In this document: one piece after another, positions 1 through 12,100 of the stretch
Layout of the letters: each line of letters opens with the position of its first letter
How positions within the stretch are numbered: the stretch's first letter is position 1
Assembly (NCBI RefSeq): GCF_009870125.1
Contig: NC_046680.1
Location: 12,915,501-12,979,500 of the forward strand
Length of the DNA stretch: 64,000 bases
Direction of reading: 5' to 3'
Origin: Drosophila pseudoobscura
Lineage: Eukaryota; Arthropoda; Insecta; Diptera; Drosophilidae
Notes under the pieces: generated by a model
Told to the model about the DNA's origin: nothing
Databases searched by the model: none
Seen by the model: only the letters and a program-made list of their open reading frames with translations
Program-made: the position numbers and the translations under genes

Positions 1-1380
1 TTCAGTCAAACGTTCAAAGCGGCTGCTCTTTCGCTTGCTTTGGCAAAAGTTTAGGCGAAACAGTTATTTGTTGTGCCTCTCCCAGTCACTCACTCACTCT
101 CTCACGCAGATGAATCGCAGCTTTGGCCAAGGTAGGTTTGTGTTTAAGGTAAAGCTCACTCCCGCTCCCCTGGGTTGCCTTTCGCTTTCTATAACACGCG
201 GCGACGAAATAGTTTTAGTCTATGACATTGGCTCACCTGGTAAAAGTGTACCTTGGCTGTGGCTGCAGCTTTCGCTCGTCGCCTCCCTGCATGATACTCC
301 CCTAAGAGGGTAGCCTCCAGTTACTCCTTCCTGCTCACTCGGTTGACAATACCTTTTTATTCGTGTACTTTGCCCCCCTCCACAGCAGACAGATCAAGAC
401 AGTTAAAGACTGGGAATTGCATTTTACACAATAGTATTCGTAATTTATTTAAAATGTTCGTCTCCTTACATACATTGCAGCTGCTTACACACTCGTACTA
501 ATATCCTCCTTCTGTGTGTTTGATATATTAAATGGATATGACTTTCAATTGCCCTCGAGAAGCAGGGGCTTCTTTCGTTTCGTTTCGCTTTTCTTTACTT
601 TTCGTTTTTCCTAACTAATTATGTATGTATCATAACTGTTTTGCAGCTTCCTTCCTTTTGCAACATTTATTTTGATAGAAGAATTAATATCCTGTATATG
701 TATGTATATATTTACTGTGGGTAAGTGTGTTTGGTTTAAACATTTACATTTATGCAACTTTGATTTGCAACCATAATACATAAATACCTGTAATTAGCAT
801 TTGGATAAGTATTCGTTTATATATTTAGTAAAAGTACAAGTGTGAGTACCAGAATTATTCTGTTTAAAATTCAAGCGAAACGATTACTGAATATTACATA
901 TTTTCAAAGTTTTACAATCTGAAGAACAAAATACGAGTATCTACTATATATGTATATATATATAGCTTGCTTGAGATCAACCTAATCTTTTGCTGAAGAG
1001 CGGTTCGGGTGGATCCTAGAAGATTTTTCGTGTGTGGGCCTGGGCCTGGGCCTGTGCAGCGGGGGGAGAGAGCTCTGACTAAAGCATATACGATAGAATG
1101 CAATAAAATATATAGGTACGAGCATAATTTAGCTGTGGAATGAACATATCTAGTAAAATATCGTACTAATTTTGATACCTCTCACTAAGTTAATCTAAAT
1201 ATCACTCGGTTTCTTGATGTTCATGTTATCGTTCTGGTTTTTCTTCATGTTGTTTGAATTTGGAATTTTTCTAGCACATTCTCATTATTCAATTCACGTT
1301 GGATGGGTGTTCATAATACTAAATTAGGGCTGCCAACTCGATCCAAGAGTGTCAATAAAATGGCGTCGGATGCTCTATCT
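1..1380. other. hig 3' UTR and downstream non-coding DNA
   Basis: I find no convincing coding region here; the short open frames lack family features and splice partners. The hig stop codon is at 1381-1383 on the minus strand, so the part nearest it is hig 3' UTR. A minus-strand AATAAA (TTTATT on the plus strand, about 666-671) is a candidate polyadenylation signal. The sequence is AT-rich with scattered TATGTATGTA runs. Confidence 0.5.
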
Positions 1381-4300
1381 TTACACCTCCTCGTAGCTGC
1401 GGCATTTGGGGAGCGGGCCTGACCAATTGCCATCGGGCTGACACTTCGGCCGCTCCGGCGGCCCCGTGTTCCGGTGGTCCTCGTTGGTCTGGACAAAGCC
1501 GGGGCGGCACTGGACGCTCAGATAGTCGCCCGCATCGTAATTGAATTTTAGCGGCGCTATCAGACCGTTGGGCGGATCGCCGGGATACGGACACTGCGAC
1601 TTGCCTGCACGTTGGGCGAGAGCATGGAGAGCATTGCATGGATGGTCATTGGGCATGCATGGTATGGTGTATGCGAATGCGTATGCGTATGTTTGTGGTG
1701 ATTGGTGATCGGTATCAGAATCGGTTCGTAATCGGTATCGGGATCGCAATCGGTCGATTGGTTCAGCGGAAATACAACACAAGAGTCATTAATTCATTTT
1801 GGATGGTGAGTGGGCCCCACTCGGAAGATTGGGATCTCTCGCAGCATCTCTGTGCATATACGAGTATGTGTGTATGTTAGCAGCGGATGTCTACTTACAA
1901 AATGGCGGCGAGTGCGACCAGAATCCGTTCTCCGTGCAAATGATGCTCGACTCGCCCACCAGGGTGTGCCCATCGTTGCAGCTGAATGTGACCAGAGCGC
2001 CCACGGTCAGCCGCCGCTGACTGAGGCTGGTGCCACCGATGCGTCCGTTGAGTGGCGCCACTGGCATCACGCACTGGATGACTGCGGTACGGTTGTGGCA
2101 GGCAGGTGTGGAATCGAATAAACGAATTGTCAGTTGAGTTACGGTTTGGCTTTTGCATCCAATCAACTCGAATCTCCATCAGAATACAGCACTCACCTTT
2201 GCAACGCGGAACGGGGCCACTCCAGACGCCCGTCGGCTCACAGTCCAGCTGCGCCGGTCCGGTCAACTTGAAACCCCACTGGCATTTGAACACCGCGCGC
2301 CCCCATGCCGAGGTGTTGAGTTCAATGAGACTGAGATGGGGATCGTCGAGTTCGAGGCGCGGACATTGGATGGAGTGGCATGTTGGCGGCGGCGATGACC
2401 AATTGCCGGAGGCCAGGCAGGTGGCATTCCAGGCTCCATCCAGCCGGAAGCCCTCGGGGCATTCGTAAAGAGCTCGCTGGCCGAGCTTGTTGCCCTCCAG
2501 TCGCAGCTTGAGCGGCGCCAGCGGCTCTGTCAGCTGCGGGCACGTGGAAGTGGCCACCACGACGGCAATGCTGTTCGTCAGTCCGCGCGGCGACGTGCAG
2601 GTGAAGGTACCTGAGTCGTTGTTCTCGATATTCTTGATGCTCAGCCGGTAGCGTACTGCCTTCTCCTCCTGCGCCGGCGACCAACCTGTGGGGTGGGGGG
2701 TCCCATGTACAAAGAGCTCCTTCCACGGGAGATGGTACTCACCTGTCGAGTACTGCATGTACCAGCTGGTCCAGCTCCACTCGGGGGTTCCCCGCACCCG
2801 GGGATACATGCAGTCCATCAGAACCGTACTGTGTGGTGGAACAGCCATCACGCCGGAGGGCTCGAACGAGTGGGAGCCATTGAAGATCTTGATGCGGATG
2901 GACGGGGCACTGTCTTCCGAGTAGTTGGTCAGCACGGTGGTGGGGACGCAGCTGGGCATACGGGGGGCCCACAGCCCGTTGGAGCAGAGGACCCGCGACT
3001 CCCCGAGCAGCTTGTAGATGCCCAATTCCTGGCAGCGGGCCTGCAGCGAGTGTCCATGCGGCAGATCCCAGCCAACGTTCTGGGATTTAGCAAGGAAAAT
3101 GTGCCAAGGCAGGACAAGGACAAGGACAGGGGCAAGAGAGGCAGGCACAAGGCGGGAGGAAGGTGTTGGGCGTCAAGCGTGCAGAAAGAGTGATAAAGTG
3201 AAAGAAAAATAGAGAGAGATAGAAAGAGAGAAGAGTAGAGAGATGTTAGCAGAAAGTCAAATGTGGTCCAGATCTGTTTTGGGGGCGGGGTACTGGATAA
3301 CAGGATACTCTGGCGTGCATGTCCCCAAATCTCCGTGTGTCCGAGTGTATCTTTATCTTTATCTGCGAGTATATTTGTGGGTATCGCTGTGCGAGTATCT
3401 GTGTGTGTGTGAGAGAGTGCATGGGTCTAGACCGTGCATTTGATGCATTCATTCGTGGTCGCAAGCCATAAACAGGACCCACTAATTGGACCCGCTACTT
3501 CCGGTTGTCGCGTGGGCTTATGTGTGTGTGGTATCTGTGTATCTGTGTATCTGGTGTTTCGTTGACATCTACGGAACGAGCATTCTACACAACAGCATCT
3601 ATAACGACGACTCACAATTTCTGTATTTGAGAGAAGTGTCGATTTGGATAAGCGCGTTTTACGCCAGCCGCGATTTGGTGGTATCGGTGTCTGCAAGAGA
3701 GAGAATCAGAGAGTACCAAAAAAAACAGAACATAGAGAATCGTTGCCTCTTGGGGCATCCGCATGCACGTGATGACGCTGGACTTGACAGAGAGAGAGAG
3801 ATAGAGAGAGATTTGGTGCAGCTGATATGAGGATAGAGATAGTCAGAGAGATAGAGAGAGAGACAGAGAGAGAGAGAGCTACTGAGGGCGACGTGACGAG
3901 AGAGAAAGTCGAAGGTCGGAGGCTGAGCTCCTCTGGACCAAGCTGATATTGAGATTGAGGCCTACCTAAGCGTAGGGTTCTCCAGAGATCTCTAGGCGTT
4001 GGATAGGGTTCCCCTAGAGATCCATGTACGTGTGTGTGCTTGTGTGGGTGTGCATGTAATGTTGTGCTGTAGCAGTGGCTTTGGTGGTGGTGGTGGTGGC
4101 GGTGGTGGTGGTTGGTGCTCTAGTGGTGCCTGTTTTGTGATGCCAGTGGTGCAGCAGCAGCCACAGGCTCGTCGTCCACTTACCACTGAGATGTTCCGAT
4201 AGCTGAGCAGCAGATGCGACGGTATCCGGTTCACGTGGCAGCTCTTGTAGAGGGGCTGAAACTTCACATTCCCGTTATCATCTGGCGGGACCGATTGTAG

Positions 4301-6070
4301 TTGGTGGGGGGTGGGGGTGGCAGGGAGGTTGGAGAACATTAAGTGGGCGTCAAATGAAACAACAGTCTGTTGGTTTTGCGGACTCTTTTGTTTCGTGTGT
4401 ATTTGCATTCGTATAAATGATTTGGCAATTGCTTTTTTTGTGACTTAAATGTACTCGTATAATCTGTAACTGTAGGCTGTAGCTGTAGCTGTAGCTGTAG
4501 CTGTAGCTGTAACTGCAACTGTATCTATGGCTATATGTGTCTGTATCTTTTGTGCTGACAGTATGTTCCATTGTGCATTTGTTCGTGTTTATGGCTCACT
4601 TACCCTCCTCGTTGGTGGCGCACAGCGGTCCCACCCACTTGCCCTTGACGCAGCGTATCTTGCAGAGCCGACGATCGCCCATGGGCCCAATCTCGCCCGG
4701 GAATCGGATCTCGGACACCTCGGTGAACTGCTGCAGGATGTCCACCTCCTCTTCCTCCTCCTCGTCCTCGTCGAACTCGGTGTCGTCGGGATGGACGGGC
4801 GAGTAGCCGGCCTCCTCGTCGTAGATGCCTGCAGTTGAGAGTTAGGGGTAGACGAGAAGAACAGAAGGTGTGGGCGTTATGAGATGGGCAATGTAACATG
4901 CCAAGAAACGGGGGTAGATAGACATTGAGAGGGCAAATAGAGCAAGCATCTAATGAGCTGTCAAGCGGGATGAGAGATGCGGTATGTGGATGCGGGATGC
5001 GGTATGAGGATGACCAAATGCGGATGCTGAATGCGGTAGACGATGCTGAAGGCTGCTGGTTGACAATGAATGATCCCATCCCAATTGCCGTCTAAGTTAT
5101 CCGCACAAAGAGTCAACGAGTTGACCCAACCACTCCAAAATGAATCTGCCTCCTTCAGCAGGATCTGCCCCATTTCAATGGAGCTGGGGTGGGGCTGTGC
5201 AAGCGAGAAACCCTTGAGTCTGCCTCTTGGGCACACACATTAAACCATAGAGGAGCCACGAGACGTGCGAAATGTGCTCCCAACTGAAAATTTCAATGGG
5301 AAACTCGAGCGGGTCGGGCTCCTCAGATATGCATTAAAAGAAAACCATAAAGATGGGGCTGGGGTGATGGGGTGGCGGAGTGGCCACTTAACAGGATACA
5401 ACTTCATTTCTAAGCAAACCATCAAAAAGAGCTCCGAGAAAAGGAGAAGTGAAAAGGCAAAGATAACACGAAGGATAATATTATGCCAGCGAATGGGGCC
5501 GGCTAATAGAAAGCAAAAAAAAGGGAAGAGGACGAGGACCAGGACGAGGACGAGGACGAGGTTGAGGACATGGTTACGGTTTCTGCTATAGCTGGCCAGA
5601 GCCCACGCCAAACAAAGGCCACAGGGGCAGGGGCAGCAGCAGCAGGAGGCGGGGCAGTACAAAGGGAAATCATTGAGGATTGCAGCACCGTAACAAAGGC
5701 CGGCACGGGCAGCCATCCAACAAAGTAAAGTCCGGGATGCCCGTGAACGGACAGGTCGGCTTCTGCTCTGCTCCAAACCACGACAAAGATATAGACGGAG
5801 CAAATAAACCATGACCACGCAGCAGGGGGTGTCCAAATGGGGGCAATGAAAAGCTAAAAAGGGCTAGCGTCAGGGTTGGTGATGCGGAGGGGTGATTGGG
5901 AGGGAGGAGGGGAAGGAGTGATCGGGCAGGTGCCTGGCGCAGGTGTTAAGCAGATGGGGGATGAGCTATGGATGTGGCAATGTGGCTGTGGTTCTGTGCG
6001 ACTGCGATTAGCTTTTACGAGTATGTTCGAGTATGTGTGTCTGTGTCCTCCACTTTCAACTTCCGTTTTT

Positions 6071-6112
<42 letters not shown>

Positions 6113-9100
6113 TATGTCCAGTGTGTGGCTTTTAGTGCCCTTGCAAAATGGCGGCAGAAATCTGCAATTTTAATTATTCTGTAAAGGCTAAGTGAAAACT
6201 GAAATACTTTCCGTCTTTCAACTGTGGATCTTCCATCAGTCTTGAAGGTATGGATGCTGAAGATCTGGATATAGCATGTCTTCGTAAAGACTGACACAAA
6301 GCGGACCAGGAATAGATCTAATAAGATAACCATTTAGAACCTCTCACTCTTGCAAGGGCATTAGAGGCTCTGGCGTTGGCCAGAGACGCGGATCGAACTG
6401 TATTTGCTCTCTGTGTGTTCCACTCAATCGATCGATCTGGTGGATAGATCTGGGCACAACACAGACGGACAGACAGACAACGAGACAGCGACAGCGGCGG
6501 CAAATTCTTTGTAAGCATTGGGCACTGTGGCATTGCCAGTGTCTGGCCGCTATGTGGGCGCACACACTCACCCTTGTCCTTGCGACTGGTGGTCTTGGAA
6601 CTGGAGTCGCCACCACCTTTCGGACGGCTCAGTGCACCCGTGGTCTTGCCCGACTTGCGCTTTACACGTTGCAGGGCCACTGCTGCACTGCTCGACTGAT
6701 TCTCGTAGCGATATTGGGACTGGTTCTCCTCCGCCTCTGCCTCCGGCTCCGCCGCCGTCCCCGCCGCTTGCAGCTGCAGCTGGCCAAGATCGCCCTTGGC
6801 ATCGATGCTGCGACGGCTGCGCCAACGCGGATTCAGGTCACGCTGGTCGAGCTCTGCATCGTGACTGTCACCGCGTCGGCGATGATGGCCAGAGGTCTCT
6901 GGCTGGACAATTTCCAACTCCAACTGCTGCTGCTCTTCCTGCCTTCGTTCCGCTTCTGGCTGCTGCTGTTCCGCCTTCCGTTCGACCTTCTGCTCCGCCT
7001 CGGACGTGGAGGGGGAGGGTTGCTCCAGCCTGTTCTTCTTCTTTGCCTTGAGCTTGGCGCACTGCTCCTTGTTGCCCTCCGCCAGGCACTTCCGCATCTT
7101 GGCCTTCTGCTTGAGCTTGTGCAGCTTGGAGCGCAGCGCCCGACTCGGCTCGCGGCTCTTCAGGATGTCGGCAATGTGCACGTAGTAGACATCCCCCTCG
7201 GCGGCCAGCTTGCTGCCGGCCCAGCGATCCGTGTCCGACGAGGCATCCGCATCATGGAGAATAGCATGCCGCTTGTATCGACTGCCGCGGCCCCGTCCCG
7301 TCTGTCCATTGTCATTCTCAATACGGCGCCGTCGCCCGGAGCCGGAGCGACGCTTCTTTCCCTGCTTGCGGTTGTTGTTCGTGCGCTTTTTCCCCTCCTC
7401 GGTGCCCGTGCCCGTCTCCTCCTCGTCATCCAGCTCGTCTTCGTCGTCCACCAGGCTGGCAGCCGCATCTCCGACATGCAGATGCTCATCGCCCAGGTCC
7501 AGGGAGTAGGGATTCACAATGGCTGCGTGGTTCTCGCTGGGATTGCGGGCCACCGAGTCGACAAACTCCACATCGGCGGTGGTGAAGTCCTCGGGCAGGT
7601 ATACCTGCGTCGTCTCGAACTTGGCATACGGCTGCTCCGTGGTCTCATCCGGCTTGACAATCGTGAAGCGCACATCCGGCGCCCGGCAGCCAGGAGAAGC
7701 ATCTGCAAAGGAGAAAGAGTGAGAGAGAGAGATATGTAAGTATGTACATCTGAAGGGGCTGTGGCACATGAGAACGAGAGCTCTCTCGACTGGCAGGAGC
7801 TTATGCGATGAATATTTCATTTTTGATCTAATTTAATAACTTGGCTCCAACTTCAGCTGCACTTCCGATTCGACTACGACTGCGACTGCGACTTCGACAG
7901 ACTTTGAAGTGCAATCGAAATTGCACATTTTCAATATGCATTTGGCATGCGAGCATGTAATCAGGGGGCGTGCCGGGTGGTGCCGGGTGGTGCCGGGGGG
8001 TGCTGTATTTCGCATGAGTGGCACAGGCTGAGACGGAGTCTGAGTCTACAAAAGCGGAAGGAAAAAGTCATGGCAACATTTTCCAGCATTCGGAACTTTG
8101 TAATCGCCAACGGCGGAGACTTAAACTTGCCTTTGCTCTCCCCGATTCATCTCTTATTTCGCAATTTCTCTTCAATTTAACAGAAAGTGGGTCAAAAGCA
8201 GTAACACAGCAGAGAAAATGCATTGCAACATTCGCACTCGCACTCGCACTCTCATCGTAATTGATGCAATTCAATTGCCAATTAGCAGCTAATGCAAATG
8301 CAGATGCAGATGCAAATGGAACTGCCAGAAGATACCAAAGGCGAATGACCAGCGGAAAATAGAAAATGTTACTTAGTTGATTAGAAACCTAATCGATAAG
8401 GGGTTCCCACAGACAGAATCCATGGCGATAACATAAACCTAAATTTTAAAGACTCTGGTGACCCCTTTAATATTCGATAAGATATCACTGAATGCTCCTT
8501 AAGAATGATCGAACGGGAGAGTGCTCGTGTACTGCCACACGCAGTAGCTGCAATTATTTCCGGTTTTCCATATACTAAGTATCTGCTGGGTAGTAGATCT
8601 CTATTCGTTGGGCTCACGCGTCTACCCGGCACAAATCGCCGCCAGATGAGCGTGCTATCGTGTACATGATGTACGTTATAGGAGTATATGTACACATTGT
8701 ACATACACGAGAACTCACTACAATCTAATCAGTTTAATATATATATAATATATGTTTTGTTGTTATTAATGTGTTTTATGCAGCCGGAGGCATTCTGTCT
8801 CAGTTTCGTTCGAGAAGCTCGCGAGCGCAGTTGCGGAACAATGATTGTCGTCTTATGGCTGACGGTGGCCCTGTGTGTGATCGTGCACTGGCTCTATCGG
8901 GTCAACAAAGACTACTATATTATGGCCTTTTTCTCCCGACGAGTCCGCACCAAGGATGGCAGGCCCGTGGAAAGCATTGTGCCCGTGCCCAAGGGTCGGA
9001 CGATCTTTGCCAACTGCTTAGACCTGTACGGCAAAGACCACGGTGAGATATGGGAGGGTCTTGACCCGCCTCCGCCTATCTGATCGTTCTCTTCTCACTT

Positions 9101-12100
9101 CAATATCTCTTGAACAGCTGGCGTTTTCAGCTACTCCCGAGAGCTGTCCCAGAGATTGGGAGAAAGCTATTTGCAATATGGCATGGGCCTGCCCATATTC
9201 AACATTATCGATGCGGAAAACGCAGAGAATATACTCAATCATCCGAAACTGATAACCAAGGGTCTGGTTTACGACTTCCTGCAGCCGGCCCTGAGAACTG
9301 GGCTTCTGACTTCCACAGGTTAGTTGATCGAGAGTCCCAAACCCTAACCTAATAGCCACTCCTTTCAGAAAAGAAATGGCACGCTCGTCGCAAGATGCTG
9401 ACACGCACATTTCACTTCAATATACTGGAACAGTTTCAAGAGATCTTCCAGTGAGTTTTTTCACCAAACAGTCTATTCGACGAGCTAACATCTCTGTAAT
9501 CCACTTTAATAGAGCCGAAAGTCTGAAGTTTGTGCAGCAGTTTCAAAGTCAAGACGAGAGCATCGTTTCCCTGAGCGATCTTATACCCAGATTCACTCTG
9601 AACAGCATTTGTGGTACGTATAATATATATATGAATGTGAAACATTGGTTAGTCATCCATCAATTTCCCTTCTTGCAGAGACTGCCATGGGCGTAAAGCT
9701 GGATGAAATGGCCGAGAAAGGTGATCGTTACCGCGAGGGCATCCACATGATCGAAATGAGCTTCATCAGGCGCCTAAGCAATCCTCTCCTGTGGAACAAA
9801 ACTATCTATAATTGGTTTGCCGCCAAGACGTATGATGCGTTCTTAAAAACGGTCCACGAATTTTCCAGCGAGATCATTGCCAAGCGGAGGATACTGCTCG
9901 AGGAGGAGCTGGAACACAGAAGATCGACTCAGACAGCCGATGATGACATGTGAATAGATCAGAAAGCATGGGGAATCTCTGATAAACTTTTTCTGTTTCT
10001 GCCGTAGTTTCGTGAGCAGGAAGAAACGTTTTGCCATGCTGGACACCCTGATTTGTGCAGAGAAAGATGGCCTTATTGATCATGCCGGGATATGCGAGGA
10101 GGTGGATACTCTAATGTTTGAAGGATTCGACACTACCTCCATCGGCCTTATCTTCAGCCTGATGAACATGTCCCTGTATCCCGAAAAGCAAGAGCTTTGC
10201 TACAAGGAGCTCGAAGAGCACATAGACGGTAGGCCGAGCAAATTCTAAAGTTAACTCAATTCTCTACACGTTCTATCCCTCTTGCAGATAACTTCGACAA
10301 TCTGGACCACAATCAGTTGAGTAAACTGAAGTACCTGGAATACTTTATAAAGGAAACTATGCGCCTGTTCCCCTCCGTTCCGATCATGGCTCGTCAGACC
10401 ATCCAAGAGACGGAGTTGGCCAATGGCCTCATCCTTCCCGAACGCTCTCAAATCACTATTCACATTTTTGATGTTCATCGCAATCCCAAGTACTGGGACT
10501 CTCCAAATGAATTCCGTCCGGAGCGCTTCCTTCCCGAGAATTGCCAGAACCGGCATACCTATGCCTACATTCCGTTCAGTGCGGGGCAACGGAACTGCAT
10601 TGGTAAGGGACATAATGATGACTCGCCTTTTATTTGGGTCTCTAATGACTATATTTCGTTCCGTTTAGGCCAAAAATTTGCCATGCAGGAGATGAAGACA
10701 CTGATTGTTGTCCTTCTCAAGAAATTCCGGATTCTACCCCTGATCGACCCCAAGACGATTGTCTTTAATGTGGGCATTACACTGCGGACACAGAACAACA
10801 TTCAAGTAAAGCTTGTGAGACGAAATTGATTCGCCCTGCTTAAAACTTTTAAGTGTTGGTTTGGTTTCTAGAACTTATACTGTAACTAGTTGTCATTAAC
10901 CGGACTAGAAATATACGTACGTAAGATACTTTAACAACTGCAGTGCAACCGATGGGGGGTTCAAGCGTTGAATAAGGCCTAGCCGAGCTTATTAATCGCG
11001 CTACATATATAAAAAAAGCTCTACAACAAGTCCAAACCATTATTATCTATCGAGAAACAAGTCTTACTCGTTTTGGCTTGAGTTTCGTGTGTGTTTATAA
11101 ACACAAAAGTTTTTATATTAGTTATGTGTACGACTCAGAGATATCCGGGTTTATTTTTCATACAATTCAATAGATCCTCAAGAGACTATCAAAATTGTTG
11201 CGAATAGGTACAATAAATAGCCTTTCTTTCAAAGAGCAATAACTATTCGTAATGACTTTTAGTAAAATATTGTTTGATAATTCCAGAAAGATCTTGAAAA
11301 TTTCGAAGTTTTAACGGCTTTACTAGCAGTTCTGCGGCAATATGGATACGGATAGAATAATATCATTGAGCGTATAGTTCTTGATCCTGAGTGTGGTTTC
11401 CTCCTTTATATCATAATCACGCAGCAGACTCATTTGAATTATGACGATAGTGTACACATGCATATTATGTTTGTACACGCCCATGAGGTGGTCCAGTCCC
11501 GCAACGCTCTCACTTTTTTCGGGGCTTATTTTACTCAGTGCAGGGTGAGTGATAAATTGGATAAGTGTTGGTTATCTAAGACGAGAAAGAGAGGGAGTGA
11601 ACCACTTTGTATAGTTTTATCATGGGTGTGCATATACTGTGACAGCTTGTACGAATAATCTATCTACCCATAGTAAATGTATTAAATCTTATCAGCTTTA
11701 ATGTTTGCTTGTAATTATAAACTTAAACAGGCAATAGTCGAAAGACCATTCGGATGAATCGCTCGGGATCGCAGTTTCGTGAGAGCAGTCCATCAGTGCG
11801 GTTGTGTAGCGATGATTGTCTTTTTGCTGACTGTGGCACTGTGTGCGCTCGTCCTGTGGCTCTATAGGATCAACAAGGACTACTACATTTTGGCATTTTT
11901 CTCCCGACGAGTCCGCACCAAGGATGGCAGGCCCGTGGAAAGTATATTGCCCTCGCCCAAAGGTCGGACGATCTTTGCCAACTGCTTCGATATGTACGGC
12001 AAAGACCTCGGTGAGACATATGAGACTCTTGAGCCCTCTTTGCTTATCTCTTCACTCCTTCTCTCTCGTTCTCACTCTCTCTGATTATTATGCCTTTAAC

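Noticed and set aside
6552..7739. 395-codon plus-strand open frame opposite hig exon 2
   Set aside because: It is the antisense shadow of the hig low-complexity exon, caused by GC-rich third positions; the minus strand has splice joins and domain context.
8068..8274. Possible extra hig or P450 exon between 7.7 and 8.8 kb
   Set aside because: No frame here has both splice sites in the right phase or resembles either protein.
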